Shown: positions 17,363 through 25,726, counted from the first letter of the stretch. The stretch is 36,822 nt of DNA from Puniceicoccus vermicola (GCF_014230055.1 NZ_JACHVA010000023.1:1-36822), one strand, 5' to 3'. Made by a program: numbers and translations. Notes: a model not told the origin generated them from the sequence alone.

Positions 17363-17380
17363 ATTTTTCGTATGAAAAAT
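17363..17380. promoter_or_regulatory. AT-rich palindrome upstream of the small lipoprotein gene
   Basis: ATTTTTCGTATGAAAAAT is a perfect inverted repeat with 7-bp arms, 53 bp upstream of the ATG at 17310 on the minus strand. It could be an operator or part of the promoter; a weaker GCCC-TTTC-GGGC hairpin at 17394-17405 may end the upstream gene. Function is not shown. Confidence 0.35.
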
Positions 17381-17429
17381 CGTCGTTTTCATTGCCCTTT
17401 CGGGCAGGTTTTGGAGATTTGCGAGCCAA

Positions 17430-18788
17430 TCAGACCGACGGAAGACCGGAAAGAGCCATGGCGATTTCACTCTCCGTGTAGTCGTAATCGACGAGTTTAT
17501 CTCCGAAGTAATTGATGTAGGCCTGCATGTCGAAGTGTCCGTGCCCCGAAAGGTTGAACAAAATGGTTTCTTCTTTGCCTTCCTCTTTACAACGGAGGGC
17601 TTCCTGGATGGCTCCGGCTACCGCATGGGTCGTTTCCGGTGCCGGGACGATGCCCTCGGCTTTGGCGAAGGTGATGGCTGAGGAGAAGCACTCGAGTTGC
17701 TGAACATTGCGCGCTTCGCAAAGTCCAAGTTCCAGCACCTTCGAGACCATCGGAGCCATCCCGTGGTAGCGAAGGCCCCCAGCGTGGATACCGGGAGGGA
17801 CAAAGCGACTGCCGAGAGTATGCATCTTCACCAGCGGCGTAAGTTTGGCGGTATCTCCGTAGTCGTAGGCAAATTTCCCTTTGGTCAGGGTGGGGCAGGC
17901 CGCCGGTTCAACCGCTACAAGACGAACGTCCCGACCGCCGCGAAGCTTTCGACCGAGATAAGGGAAGACCAGACCGCCCCAATTGGACCCGCCTCCGGTG
18001 CAGCCGACAATGACATCGGGCTCCGCTCCGGCCATTTCCATTTGTTCAATCGCTTCCAGGCCGATGATGGTTTGGTGGAGGAGAACGTGGTTCAGAACGC
18101 TGCCGAGGGCATAGCACGTGTCATCCCGCTGGGCGGCTTGCTCGACGGCTTCGGCGATCGCCATCCCGAGGGAGCCTGTGCTGTCGGGATCTTCGGCGAG
18201 GATGGCACGGCCCGCCTCCGTTTCGGAGGAGGGGCTCGGAACGACTGTTGCGTCAAAGGTCTCCATCAGAGCGGCTCGATAGGGCTTTTGCTCGAAGGAG
18301 CAGCGGACCATGAAGACCTTACATTCAAGACCAAACTGGGCACAGGCAAAGGCCAGCGATGAGCCCCATTGACCGGCTCCAGTTTCGGTGGTGATTCGTT
18401 TGGTTCCGGAGATGGCGTTGTAGTAGGCTTGGGCAACGGCGCTGTTCGGCTTGTGCGAACCAGTCGGGCTGACTCCCTCATACTTGTAAAAAATCTTTGC
18501 CGGGGTGCCCAGGGCCTTCTCCAGTCGACGGGCGCGAAAGAGGGGACTCGGCCTCCAGAGTCGAAGGATGTCGCGGACGGGTTCAGGGATCTCGATTTCC
18601 CTCTCGGTCGACATTTCCTGCTCGATGATCGGCATCGGGAAAATGGCACTGAGCTCGTCAGGACCGATCGGCGCACCCGTGCCGGGGTGGAGCGGCGGAT
18701 CCAGCGGACTCGGTAAGTCTGCGGCGAGATTGTACCAGTGCGTCGGAAGTTTATCTTCTGGGAGGAGGTATTTGAGCTGCTTACTCAT
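17430..18788 (-). CDS. TrpB2-type tryptophan synthase beta chain
   Basis: A 452-residue PLP enzyme of fold type II. The N-terminal region with HWYNLAADLP and the overall length fit the TrpB-like (TrpB2) family rather than classical TrpB of about 400 residues. The PLP lysine is Lys113 in GSHKPNSA. GCTGGGSNWGG is the phosphate-binding glycine loop, and VAVEP and ETTHAV are also typical. It should join indole and serine to give tryptophan. TrpB2 enzymes often work without TrpA and may salvage indole; no trpA or other trp gene is nearby. I leave the symbol blank because trpB usually denotes the classical chain. Confidence 0.93.
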   Translation of the reverse strand: MSKQLKYLLPEDKLPTHWYNLAADLPSPLDPPLHPGTGAPIGPDELSAIFPMPIIEQEMSTEREIEIPEPVRDILRLWRPSPLFRARRLEKALGTPAKIFYKYEGVSPTGSHKPNSAVAQAYYNAISGTKRITTETGAGQWGSSLAFACAQFGLECKVFMVRCSFEQKPYRAALMETFDATVVPSPSSETEAGRAILAEDPDSTGSLGMAIAEAVEQAAQRDDTCYALGSVLNHVLLHQTIIGLEAIEQMEMAGAEPDVIVGCTGGGSNWGGLVFPYLGRKLRGGRDVRLVAVEPAACPTLTKGKFAYDYGDTAKLTPLVKMHTLGSRFVPPGIHAGGLRYHGMAPMVSKVLELGLCEARNVQQLECFSSAITFAKAEGIVPAPETTHAVAGAIQEALRCKEEGKEETILFNLSGHGHFDMQAYINYFGDKLVDYDYTESEIAMALSGLPSV

Positions 18789-19140
18789 GGTTTCTGAATA
18801 TCAGCTGTTCTAATGTATTGTCGCCTCAGTGAAAAGCTTCGAGTTGGGAATCATTCAAATTGGGAAGCTGAAAAGGGTCGGAACTAGGCCTGCATTTGCA
18901 GGTTCGACAAAATAGAGAAAGAGTGGGCGAATCGTGGATAAACCTTGATCGGGTCGTTGCAGTCGGAAGCCGAGGCTTCACGAGGCTCAAGGTTCTCAGG
19001 TGAAGTGATCCCGATCCGGAAGTCCATTTTTGCGACACGATTGAGACCTCGGATATTTGCAAAGACGATCCCTTGCGGAGTCTGCTTCGCGGGAATCTCG
19101 GATTGACTCGTTAGCACCGAGTTCAAAGTCTTCGCTGCTC
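18789..19140. other. Intergenic region between divergent trpB2-like and pqiA-like genes
   Basis: 352 bp with no supported gene. A perfect 14-bp palindrome CCTGCATTTGCAGG lies at 18889-18902, about 100 bp upstream of the TrpB2-like start and 240 bp upstream of the PqiA-like start. It could be an operator, but nothing else supports this. Confidence 0.4.
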
Positions 19141-20139
19141 ATGGAAACGGAGAAGACGGTCCCGAGAAAAGTAAGAGTTACTTGCTTTCTCTTTTTGCTG
19201 CTGGCGCTGGCCTGCAACATTACCGTTCTGTTCATTCCTTTCATCACTTTCCGGAAATTTGTAAAACCGGAAGTGTATACGCTTTTCCACACGGTGGAGA
19301 TGTTGTGGAATGAGAGGATCTATGCCTTGGCGGTTTTAGTCGTCGGATTCTCCGTCTTATTTCCCTTTTTCAAGCTCTTCGTTCTTTTTCTCGTGGTGTT
19401 GTTGAAGAAGCCGGGACCGCGAGTTTTGGCCCTTCTGAACCGAGTCGAGATGTTGGCGAAGTGGTCGATGTTGGACGTTTTTCTCGTCAGTCTGGTGCTC
19501 ACCCTGACCTCAGGCCAAGTCTTGGTCAGTGCATCGCCCAAGGGCGGGGTCACCTTGTTCATGGCGGCAATTGTCATCAGTATGGCTGTGGGTCAGGTTC
19601 TCGCGGGTCATCTTCTCGATCATACGGGCCGAGCGAAGCACTTCCGACTCCTGAAGTTCGATTTCAAATCAGGAATTCGGAAACTTCTCGTTGTTGTTGC
19701 GGGATTGATGCTTTTCGGGGCGCTGAGTTTTCCGTTTCTGAAGATTGAGGCCTGGTTTCTGGTCGATAGTGACTTCAGCGTCGTGACCGTGATTCCGGCG
19801 CTCTGGAAGCAGGATTCGTACTCGGCCGCATTGGGCGTGGGCTTATTCCTGGTCCTCTTCCCGGTTGCTCGCTGGATCGGTCTGGTCCGCCGCACATGGA
19901 GTGGCGCCAATGGTGGCGATCCCCGGGAGCATCAACGCGTTTTCGAGTTGGCTCGCTACTGGAGTATGCTTGATGTCTTTGCGTTGGCTCTTGGCATTTT
20001 TCTGGTAGAGGGAAGCCGTTTCGTCCCAGCTGACGCCCAATTGGGGCTATACCTCTTGGTGATCGTCGTTTTCGGGAACGTCTTGATCGAGCGAATACTC
20101 GAGGCAAATCCGCACGAGAGTACCAAAGCTCACGAATAA
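19141..20139 (+). CDS. Paraquat-inducible protein A (PqiA)-like membrane protein
   Basis: A 332-residue inner-membrane protein with two PqiA-type modules, each of about four transmembrane segments. The family signature occurs twice: KWSMLDVFLVSL at about 118-129 and YWSMLDVFALAL at about 274-285. The CxxC zinc-ribbon found before each module in E. coli PqiA is not visible. PqiA proteins pair with MCE proteins (PqiB) in lipid transport between membranes; no MCE gene is in the window, so it stands alone here. The start at 19141 is chosen because the upstream 28 in-frame codons are polar and do not resemble the family. It is convergent with the response-regulator gene. Confidence 0.85.
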   Translation: METEKTVPRKVRVTCFLFLLLALACNITVLFIPFITFRKFVKPEVYTLFHTVEMLWNERIYALAVLVVGFSVLFPFFKLFVLFLVVLLKKPGPRVLALLNRVEMLAKWSMLDVFLVSLVLTLTSGQVLVSASPKGGVTLFMAAIVISMAVGQVLAGHLLDHTGRAKHFRLLKFDFKSGIRKLLVVVAGLMLFGALSFPFLKIEAWFLVDSDFSVVTVIPALWKQDSYSAALGVGLFLVLFPVARWIGLVRRTWSGANGGDPREHQRVFELARYWSMLDVFALALGIFLVEGSRFVPADAQLGLYLLVIVVFGNVLIERILEANPHESTKAHE

Positions 20140-20168
20140 GACCGGTGCTCCGGTGACCCGTCCTGTTG

Positions 20169-20720
20169 TTAACGGACTGGAGGATACTTTCGCAGTTTGC
20201 GCTGAAGGGTTCGCCGTTCGATCCCCAGCCGCCGGGCGGCTTCGCTGACATTGTTCTCACAGTCCACGAGCACCCGCTGGATGTGCTCCCACTCGACGCG
20301 CTCCAGACTCGGGACAGAAAGATCGGGTGTAGGAGTAGAGACCTTCGGACTCTCGGGCGGAGAGGTTAGGATTTTTTCGATTTCCTCGGCATCGGTCGGC
20401 TTCATGAGGTAATCGACTGCGCCTTGGCGGAGAGCTTCCTTGGCGGTGCTGACACTCCCGTATCCGGTGAGAATGAGTACGTCCATAGCGGGATCGAGGT
20501 CACGAAGGGCTCCGATGAGGGCTAAACCGCTACCATTCGGCATGCAGAGGTCGACTACGGCTGCGTCGAAGGATTCCTTCTCGCAGAGGGCGAGCGCCTC
20601 ATCGTTCCCGCTCGCCGTGGAAACTTGGTATCCGCGTCGGCGAAAGGAGATCGCCAGGCGCTCGCGGAATCGTTCGTCGTCGTCGACGATCAAAAGGTGC
20701 TGGATCTTTTCGTCAGTCAT
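20169..20720 (-). CDS. RegA/PrrA-type response regulator
   Basis: A 183-residue regulator, the size of RegA. The receiver domain has acidic pocket Asp13-Asp14, phosphorylation site Asp57 (VVDLCMP) and Lys107 (MKPTD). A proline-rich linker (about 120-137) leads to a Fis-type helix-turn-helix near 155-178 (NVSEAARRLGIERRTLQRKL), the strongly conserved RegA/PrrA/ActR DNA-binding end. A start at 20720 is preferred over upstream codons because it overlaps the kinase stop by 8 bp, giving translational coupling, and matches RegA length. In proteobacteria RegA controls photosynthesis, respiration, carbon and nitrogen genes in answer to redox state. Likely binding boxes occur at 22072, 22707 and 24634. 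Confidence 0.92.
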   Translation of the reverse strand: MTDEKIQHLLIVDDDERFRERLAISFRRRGYQVSTASGNDEALALCEKESFDAAVVDLCMPNGSGLALIGALRDLDPAMDVLILTGYGSVSTAKEALRQGAVDYLMKPTDAEEIEKILTSPPESPKVSTPTPDLSVPSLERVEWEHIQRVLVDCENNVSEAARRLGIERRTLQRKLRKYPPVR

Positions 20721-22014
20721 TGGATTTCGCATGGGCACTCGCCGGGAAGAACATCCTTGCCGAGGTCCCTTTTCCAGGAACGGAGTCAAAGCCAAGGCTG
20801 CCTCCGTATTTTTCGCAGAAAGTTCGCGTCAGGAAGAGGCCGAGACCCATCCCCGTGCCGGGCGCCTTTGTCGTGAAAAAAGGGGTGCCCAACTGGCGGA
20901 CCTGCTCTTCGGGGATTCCTTCACCCTGATCGCTCACGGTAAGTGTAGACCCGCGGGCTGCACTGTGGCGCCAGGCGATCTCCACCTCCTGATCTGGATG
21001 TGAGGCTTCAAAGGCATTCTTGACCAGAACCGATAGGGCCGAAAAGAACCCGTGTGGAGGGAGCCACAGGCCGGGAAGATCCTTTTCGCACTTCCAGATG
21101 ATTCGGTCGGCGTAGGCCTTTTGGAGAAAAAGGGGAAGCTCGGCTCGTAGGAGAGCGGGGCGGATCAGTTCACACGGTTCCTCTCCGGTTTCCCCGGTGC
21201 GCTCACCGAGTTTCAGGAGCACCTCCCGGCATCGGTCCACCTCTTCGCGGATGAGACGGGCGTCGGCTTTGCACTGTTGATTGCGGTCTCCTTCACAAGT
21301 CTGTTGGGCAAGGTCGCGGCTAACGATGGCGATGGTTCCCAGCGGGGTGGCCATCTCGTGAGCAATGCTGGCAGCGAGATTGGCGAGACCGGACATTCGT
21401 TGGGCTTCCTGAATCTTTTGGCTCATTTGCTCCAAAACCTCTTTCCGCCTTCGGTGGTCGCGGCTGACTGAGCTGACAAAGAAGACGATTCCAGAGGCGG
21501 TGACGAAGAGAGCGATGACCATCCCCTGGAGGTGGTTCGACATCATCCCGTGAGCGCCATGGTTCATGGCCTCATGAACGAGTTCGTGCCGCGAGGTGAA
21601 GAGAAGGGAAAAGGCCAGGGTGCTTGCTGCGACCATTATCCATCCGCCAAAGCTCGGGAGCAGAAAAATGGCAACCGTCACGAAAAGGAGGTAGAAAATG
21701 GTAAAAGGATTGTGGGCGCCTCCGGTAAAATAGAGGAGGGTCGTGAAGACGATCAGGTCCAGAACGAGAAGTGACATCAGGGTCCACTGAGGATGCCGGT
21801 CACAAACATCCTTGAGAGAATAAAGAGCCAGATTCCCGAGGAGCACAAAAATGAGCAATGCGATCAGCAGCGGCCATGGCAGCGCAAATCCGAAGCCGAA
21901 CTGCGCGGCGAGGGTAATGATCGCTGCCACGACCACGGCAAACCAACGCAGCCGCTTGTACCGGAAAAGGCCGGGTTCGCGGCGATTTTCTTCAAGGAGA
22001 GCGTTGGTGTTCAT
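20713..22014 (-). CDS. RegB/PrrB-type redox-sensing histidine kinase
   Basis: A 433-residue kinase with about six N-terminal transmembrane segments (25-185). The RegB quinone-binding signature GGxxNPF is present as GGAHNPF at 98-104. The H-box is IAHEMATPLGTI with phospho-acceptor His219. Cys262 in VDRCRE is close to the position of the redox-active Cys265 of Rhodobacter RegB (His225 there). The ATPase part has an N-box (VLVKNAFEAS), G1 (SDQGEGIP) and G2 (TGMGLGLFL). These features together indicate a kinase sensing the quinone pool and thiol redox state. A predicted RegA box lies 58 bp upstream of its start, so the pair may be autoregulated. Confidence 0.93.
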   Translation of the reverse strand: MNTNALLEENRREPGLFRYKRLRWFAVVVAAIITLAAQFGFGFALPWPLLIALLIFVLLGNLALYSLKDVCDRHPQWTLMSLLVLDLIVFTTLLYFTGGAHNPFTIFYLLFVTVAIFLLPSFGGWIMVAASTLAFSLLFTSRHELVHEAMNHGAHGMMSNHLQGMVIALFVTASGIVFFVSSVSRDHRRRKEVLEQMSQKIQEAQRMSGLANLAASIAHEMATPLGTIAIVSRDLAQQTCEGDRNQQCKADARLIREEVDRCREVLLKLGERTGETGEEPCELIRPALLRAELPLFLQKAYADRIIWKCEKDLPGLWLPPHGFFSALSVLVKNAFEASHPDQEVEIAWRHSAARGSTLTVSDQGEGIPEEQVRQLGTPFFTTKAPGTGMGLGLFLTRTFCEKYGGSLGFDSVPGKGTSARMFFPASAHAKSND

Positions 22015-22071
22015 CCCTTCCAGAATGCAAAACGAGGGGAAAGAGCCAATCCAAAGAAAATCGATGCCGCC

Positions 22072-22086
22072 GCGTCAATTTGCCGC
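22072..22086. promoter_or_regulatory. Predicted RegA box upstream of the regB-like gene
   Basis: GCGTC-AATTT-GCCGC matches the RegA/PrrA half-site pattern GCGNC-spacer-GNCGC with a 5-bp spacer and is nearly palindromic. It lies 58 bp before the start of the kinase gene (minus strand). Near-identical boxes precede two other genes in this window. Confidence 0.65.
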
Positions 22087-22189
22087 AGGTCGGGGGAAGG
22101 GGATAATCGGAAAGTGGGAAGGGGAGGGTTAATGGGGGCCGAAACCGTACCGTGCACCTTTCGCAAATGGCGCTGGCTCTCTGCTTTTT

Positions 22190-22525
22190 CGCAATCAGAG
22201 AAACCGCATGCTCTTGGCGTCAACTGGGCGCGGAGAGGTCGCGGAAGTTCGAGCTAGGGATTTCCGATCCTGAAATCGAGAGCTGGAAGCTCTCGCTACT
22301 TTGGTTTGGTCGGTATTTTTATATTTTTGGGGCTATCGCGCGACGGGGACGGTGCTTCGCAATCAGAGAAACCGCATGCTCTTGGCGTCAACTCGGCGCG
22401 GAGAGGTCGCGGAGTTCTAGCTAGGGATTTCCGATTCGAAAATCGAGAGCTGGAAGCTCTCGCTACTTTGGGTTGGGCGATATTTATATATTTTCTGGGC
22501 TATCGCGCGACGGGGCGGCGCGAAA
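22190..22525. repeat. 168-bp direct repeat, two copies
   Basis: Copies start at 22190 and 22358 (CGCAATCAGAGAAACCGCAT in both) and run about 168 bp each. Both carry GAGAGCTGGAAGCTCTC (22278-22294 and 22445-22461) followed by GCTACTTTG, and end with GGCTATCGCGCGACGGGG. A decayed version of the GTTCCGGATCGACT hairpin follows at about 22527-22550. The body of the unit differs from the 213-bp and 159-bp arrays; only the palindromes are shared. The rest of 22551-22700 shows nothing recognisable. Confidence 0.9.
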
Positions 22526-22706
22526 ACGTTCCGGATCTACTGGAGTCGTCCCGCTGAAACGGCGGGAGATGCTACGAACGATTGCGAGGTTTTGCGTAGA
22601 GATACTTTGGCGGAGGAATCGAATCTTCGGCGAATCCAAACCGCGCGGATGAAGTCAGAAGGGAGGGTGATGATTGAGGATGGGGATTCCCGCTCCGGTT
22701 CCCGAT

Positions 22707-22721
22707 GCGTCAATTTGCCAC
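22707..22721. promoter_or_regulatory. Predicted RegA box upstream of the PEP-CTERM gene
   Basis: GCGTC-AATTT-GCCAC differs at one position from the boxes at 22072 and 24634. It lies 41 bp before the ATG at 22762, a distance similar to the other boxes. The identity extends over the 5-bp spacer, which a generic consensus would not require. Confidence 0.6.
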
Positions 22722-22761
22722 ATTCCCGGATCCATTCGCTCGTGGTAACTTTTTGGTGACA

Positions 22762-23574
22762 ATGAAAATTCTTCCGTTACTCTTCGTTTCCTTCTCGGCA
22801 GCTTCGGCCCATGCGGCCCTGATTACTTCGGTGCCGGGTCCCGACTTTCAAGGAGGCATGCTCATGCCGATGGTCTCGATCCAAGCCTCGACCGGAGATG
22901 GGGCCAATCCGACCTCTGGTTCGATTGAGATCGATTTTAGTCCGGCAGAAACTCCTGTATTGAAGCCATTGAGCCAGTGGAGCCCGGGAGACTGGTTCGG
23001 AGAAAGCGCGGCTTGGCGGGAAGACTTGAGCCCGACGGAAGGATCGGTTCCAGGAATGCCGACTGCCAATGCTGGGAACGGGGACCTTTTCAATAACCGT
23101 TATGGTTTTATGTACATGGGCAATGGCAGTGAGATGATGGCATACGTTCCGGAGGGGAACTCGCTGGCGATTCGTCTCGTCGATATTAGTTCCGATAGTC
23201 TTTCCGCTTTCAATTACGGGAACGCCGACAACCGCTGGGACCCTGTCTTCGAAGATGTTGGCGATCAGGTTCTGTGGAGTGCCCAAATGTGGCACAACTA
23301 TTTTACCCTTCCAGCCGATGCGGAACCCGGGACCTACACCGCACAGTTTGAGATCTTTATGGCCAGCACGGAGTTCACTGGAGACACCGGCTTTGCTCAG
23401 TATGATGCTGCCGCGGAATCGGCGGTAAAAAACGAAAATTTCACTTCTGCTTTCCTAACTTACGAATTCACGGTGGTCCCTGAACCGGCTCATTTTGCGG
23501 TTGGGATGGGGCTTCTGGCGCTGGGGGCAGTTGCTTTCGGGCGAGGTCGTAGTCGCCGTGGAGGACAATCCTGA
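22762..23574 (+). CDS. PEP-CTERM surface protein, likely exosortase substrate
   Basis: A 270-residue secreted protein. The start at 22762 gives a clean signal peptide (MKILPLLFVSFSAASAHA, cleavage about 18); an upstream ATG at 22705 would run through the predicted RegA box. The body is acidic and rich in Gly, Met and aromatic residues with no known enzyme motif. MWHNYFTL followed by PGTYTAQFEIFM (about 185-208) recalls beta-sandwich PEP-CTERM proteins with a His-containing ligand strand, but only loosely. The C-terminus has VVPEPAHF, a hydrophobic helix and an Arg-rich end (GRGRSRRG), a full PEP-CTERM signal, so the exosortase at 4724 could process it. The pseudopilin gene follows closely. 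Confidence 0.85.
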   Translation: MKILPLLFVSFSAASAHAALITSVPGPDFQGGMLMPMVSIQASTGDGANPTSGSIEIDFSPAETPVLKPLSQWSPGDWFGESAAWREDLSPTEGSVPGMPTANAGNGDLFNNRYGFMYMGNGSEMMAYVPEGNSLAIRLVDISSDSLSAFNYGNADNRWDPVFEDVGDQVLWSAQMWHNYFTLPADAEPGTYTAQFEIFMASTEFTGDTGFAQYDAAAESAVKNENFTSAFLTYEFTVVPEPAHFAVGMGLLALGAVAFGRGRSRRGGQS

Positions 23575-23587
23575 AACCACCTCCAGT

Positions 23588-24349
23588 ATGGGCGTCTCAA
23601 TCGTGACTAGACTGATGCTGCCACTTCGGAGACCATCAGCGGGCCAAATCACTCCCCTTAAGAAGGCTAAGCCACTGATCGGGTTTACGCTGATAGAGCT
23701 ATTGGTCTGCATCGCCGTCTTGGGGATTCTGGTGGCGTTGGTCTTTCCGGCGATCAGCAAGGCGCGTTCGGGTGCGGATCAGACTGCAGATGCCGCGAAA
23801 ATGCGAAATATCGGTCAGGCCGTTATTCTCTTTTCCCAAGATCATAACGGAGTGTTTCCGCGCAGCTGGCACAGCTCCGGTGCCAATCGGGAGCCGGGTT
23901 GGGCTCAATCAATTGCTCCTTACATGGGAGCCAGCTCTTCCGAAATCTCGGGTGAATGGGCCCGGACCTTTAACCGCTATTTTCGAGCTCCCGACGACGA
24001 TAACATTGACCCCTATCTTTACAGTTATGGTTTCAATGTTAATTTCGAACTCGATCCCAATGGAGACGATTACACCGGGAGTCCACAAACTTGGCGCAAG
24101 GTGTCTCAAGTTCCGGATCCCGGTCATACCATTCTCGTCGCCAGGATTCAGCCGATCCAGTTCGCCGACCATTTTATGTGTCACCTCTGGTCGAGTATTT
24201 CTGCTGCAGAGAATATAGTGAACTACGATGTGCATAAAGGGCAGGCCAACTACTTATTTGTCGATGGGCATGTGGAAACATTGGCTCTCGCTGAAACCTT
24301 CAATCCGAGTCAGAAGATCAACCGGTGGAATCCTTCCCTGTCCCGATAG
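23588..24349 (+). CDS. DUF1559-like pseudopilin with H-x9-DG motif
   Basis: About 253 residues from 23588, 13 bp after the PEP-CTERM stop; Met10 (23615) is an alternative start and the exact start is uncertain. A basic leader precedes the prepilin peptidase site IGFTLIELL (cleavage after Gly32) and a hydrophobic helix. The head ends with HKGQANYLFVDG, the H-x9-DG motif of type II secretion-like pseudopilins that are abundant in Planctomycetes and Verrucomicrobia. The mature protein would be held in the inner membrane or built into a pseudopilus. Its role is unknown; co-transcription with the PEP-CTERM gene is likely from spacing. Confidence 0.82.
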   Translation: MGVSIVTRLMLPLRRPSAGQITPLKKAKPLIGFTLIELLVCIAVLGILVALVFPAISKARSGADQTADAAKMRNIGQAVILFSQDHNGVFPRSWHSSGANREPGWAQSIAPYMGASSSEISGEWARTFNRYFRAPDDDNIDPYLYSYGFNVNFELDPNGDDYTGSPQTWRKVSQVPDPGHTILVARIQPIQFADHFMCHLWSSISAAENIVNYDVHKGQANYLFVDGHVETLALAETFNPSQKINRWNPSLSR

Positions 24350-24394
24350 CGGATTGGTTACTGGTCAATCGGAATCAGAAGTGGGGCAACACCA

Positions 24395-24421
24395 GTTCCG
24401 GATCGACTTTAGTCGTTCCGC
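24395..24421. repeat. Single copy of the CGACT-TT-AGTCG hairpin element
   Basis: GTTCCGGATCGACTTTAGTCG then TTCCGC, the same as the second hairpin in the 213-bp array. A partial inverted relative (CACGACTAAAGTCAT) follows at 24516-24530. The 336-bp gap 24350-24685 holds these, purine-rich sequence and the box at 24634, and no gene. Confidence 0.75.
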
Positions 24422-24633
24422 AGAAGCGGCTACGTGGGTGTGAGGGAAGGAAAGGAAAGGTTCGAATGAGGCCGTGGGGTGCCTGAACGATGTTAGTTTA
24501 TGAAGAATCCGAGCCGCACGACTAAAGTCATACGCGAACGTTCAGAGGGGGGCGGTTTCGTATGGAGGCTCTCTGAATCGATCGTTTTGCGCAAAAGATT
24601 GTAAATGACTAGAGCCAGATAGGCTGTGCCGCT

Positions 24634-24648
24634 GCGTCAATTTGCCGC
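24634..24648. promoter_or_regulatory. Predicted RegA box upstream of the barrel gene
   Basis: GCGTC-AATTT-GCCGC, identical over 15 bp to the box upstream of the regB-like gene, lies 38 bp before the ATG at 24686. At this distance, binding could activate or block RNA polymerase. Confidence 0.65.
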
Positions 24649-24685
24649 ACCTCCTTTGGAGATACACTGTGTTAAGGTCTTGTCG

Positions 24686-25726
24686 ATGAAACTAACAACC
24701 CTTTCAGGATCTCTTTCTTGTTCCATTATGGCCCTGCTCAGTTCCGCACTGGTCTTGGCCGATGAGGCCACTCAATCAAATACGGATGATTGGACCTCCG
24801 ATCGTCCCGATGGGCATGCACCGATCGGCGTCATGTCGGATCATATGCACCATAAAGGGGAGTGGATGCTTTCCTACCGCTTTATGTATATGGACATGGA
24901 CGGGATGAGGAACGGGACGGATAACCTCAGTTCGCAAGATGTCTTTGCCGAAGGCTATATGGTTTCTCCGAAAAAGATGACGATGGAGATGCACATGCTC
25001 GGCGCGATGTATGCTCCCAGTGACGACATTACCCTCGTGGCCATGGTGCCGTTTTCCCGGAAAGACATGGACCTGGAAACGAAGATGGGAATGGATTTCA
25101 GCACCGAATCTTCGGGTCTGAACGATATTTCGATCGGGGGACTGTATCGTTTGGCGAGCTGGGACCAACAGACGATCCATGCAGGACTTAGCCTGAGCCT
25201 TCCCACCGGATCGACCGACGAACGGGACGATACTCCGATGGGCTCCAACCAAGTGCTGCCGTATCCGATGCAAATGGGTTCCGGCACGTATGATTTGCTT
25301 CCGACCGTGACTTACTTGGGGCAAACCGAATGTTGGTCCTGGGGTGCGCAACTCGGGGGCGCTCTTCGGATGGGGCGCAATGATGAAGGGTATTCCCTGG
25401 GCAACCGAGGCAACGCCACCAGCTGGATCGCCCGCGAATGGGCCGACTGGGTTAGCTCTTCGTTCCGTATTGATGGATCGATCTGGGGCAATATCGATGG
25501 GGCCAACGACGACCTTAACCCGATGATGATTCCGACCGCTGACCCGAAAAATCAGGGTGGTAAGCGTGTCGATCTCGCCCTCGGATTTAACTTTTACAAG
25601 CCCGACGGACGCTTGGCCGGAAATCGGCTCGGGATCGAAGTAGGCGCCCCGGTTTATCAGGATCTCGACGGTCCGCAAATGAAGACCGATTGGACGGTTA
25701 CTGCCGGTTGGCAATACGCTTGGTAA
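24686..25726 (+). CDS. Met/His-rich outer-membrane beta-barrel protein
   Basis: A 346-residue protein from 24686. The longer frame starting at 24626 would run through the RegA box. A signal peptide (about 1-25, ending VLA) precedes a Met/His-rich stretch (DHMHHKGEW at 52-60, then MYMDMDGM, and MTMEMHMLGAMY near 97-108). The remainder shows alternating beta-strand patterns and ends GWQYAW, a terminal aromatic typical of outer-membrane barrels. It resembles transporter-like barrels of the MetA-pathway (phenol degradation) superfamily, relatives of which occur beside copper-resistance genes. Metal contact is suggested only by the Met/His content. A strong terminator follows, and a predicted RegA box precedes it. 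Confidence 0.82.
   Translation: MKLTTLSGSLSCSIMALLSSALVLADEATQSNTDDWTSDRPDGHAPIGVMSDHMHHKGEWMLSYRFMYMDMDGMRNGTDNLSSQDVFAEGYMVSPKKMTMEMHMLGAMYAPSDDITLVAMVPFSRKDMDLETKMGMDFSTESSGLNDISIGGLYRLASWDQQTIHAGLSLSLPTGSTDERDDTPMGSNQVLPYPMQMGSGTYDLLPTVTYLGQTECWSWGAQLGGALRMGRNDEGYSLGNRGNATSWIAREWADWVSSSFRIDGSIWGNIDGANDDLNPMMIPTADPKNQGGKRVDLALGFNFYKPDGRLAGNRLGIEVGAPVYQDLDGPQMKTDWTVTAGWQYAW

Noticed and set aside
20141-20154. ACCGG-TGCT-CCGGT hairpin as a terminator between convergent genes
   Set aside because: The 5-bp stem is short and no T-run follows on either strand.
22152-22424. Open frame through the 168-bp repeat
   Set aside because: The frame is broken in the second copy and only reflects the repeated unit.
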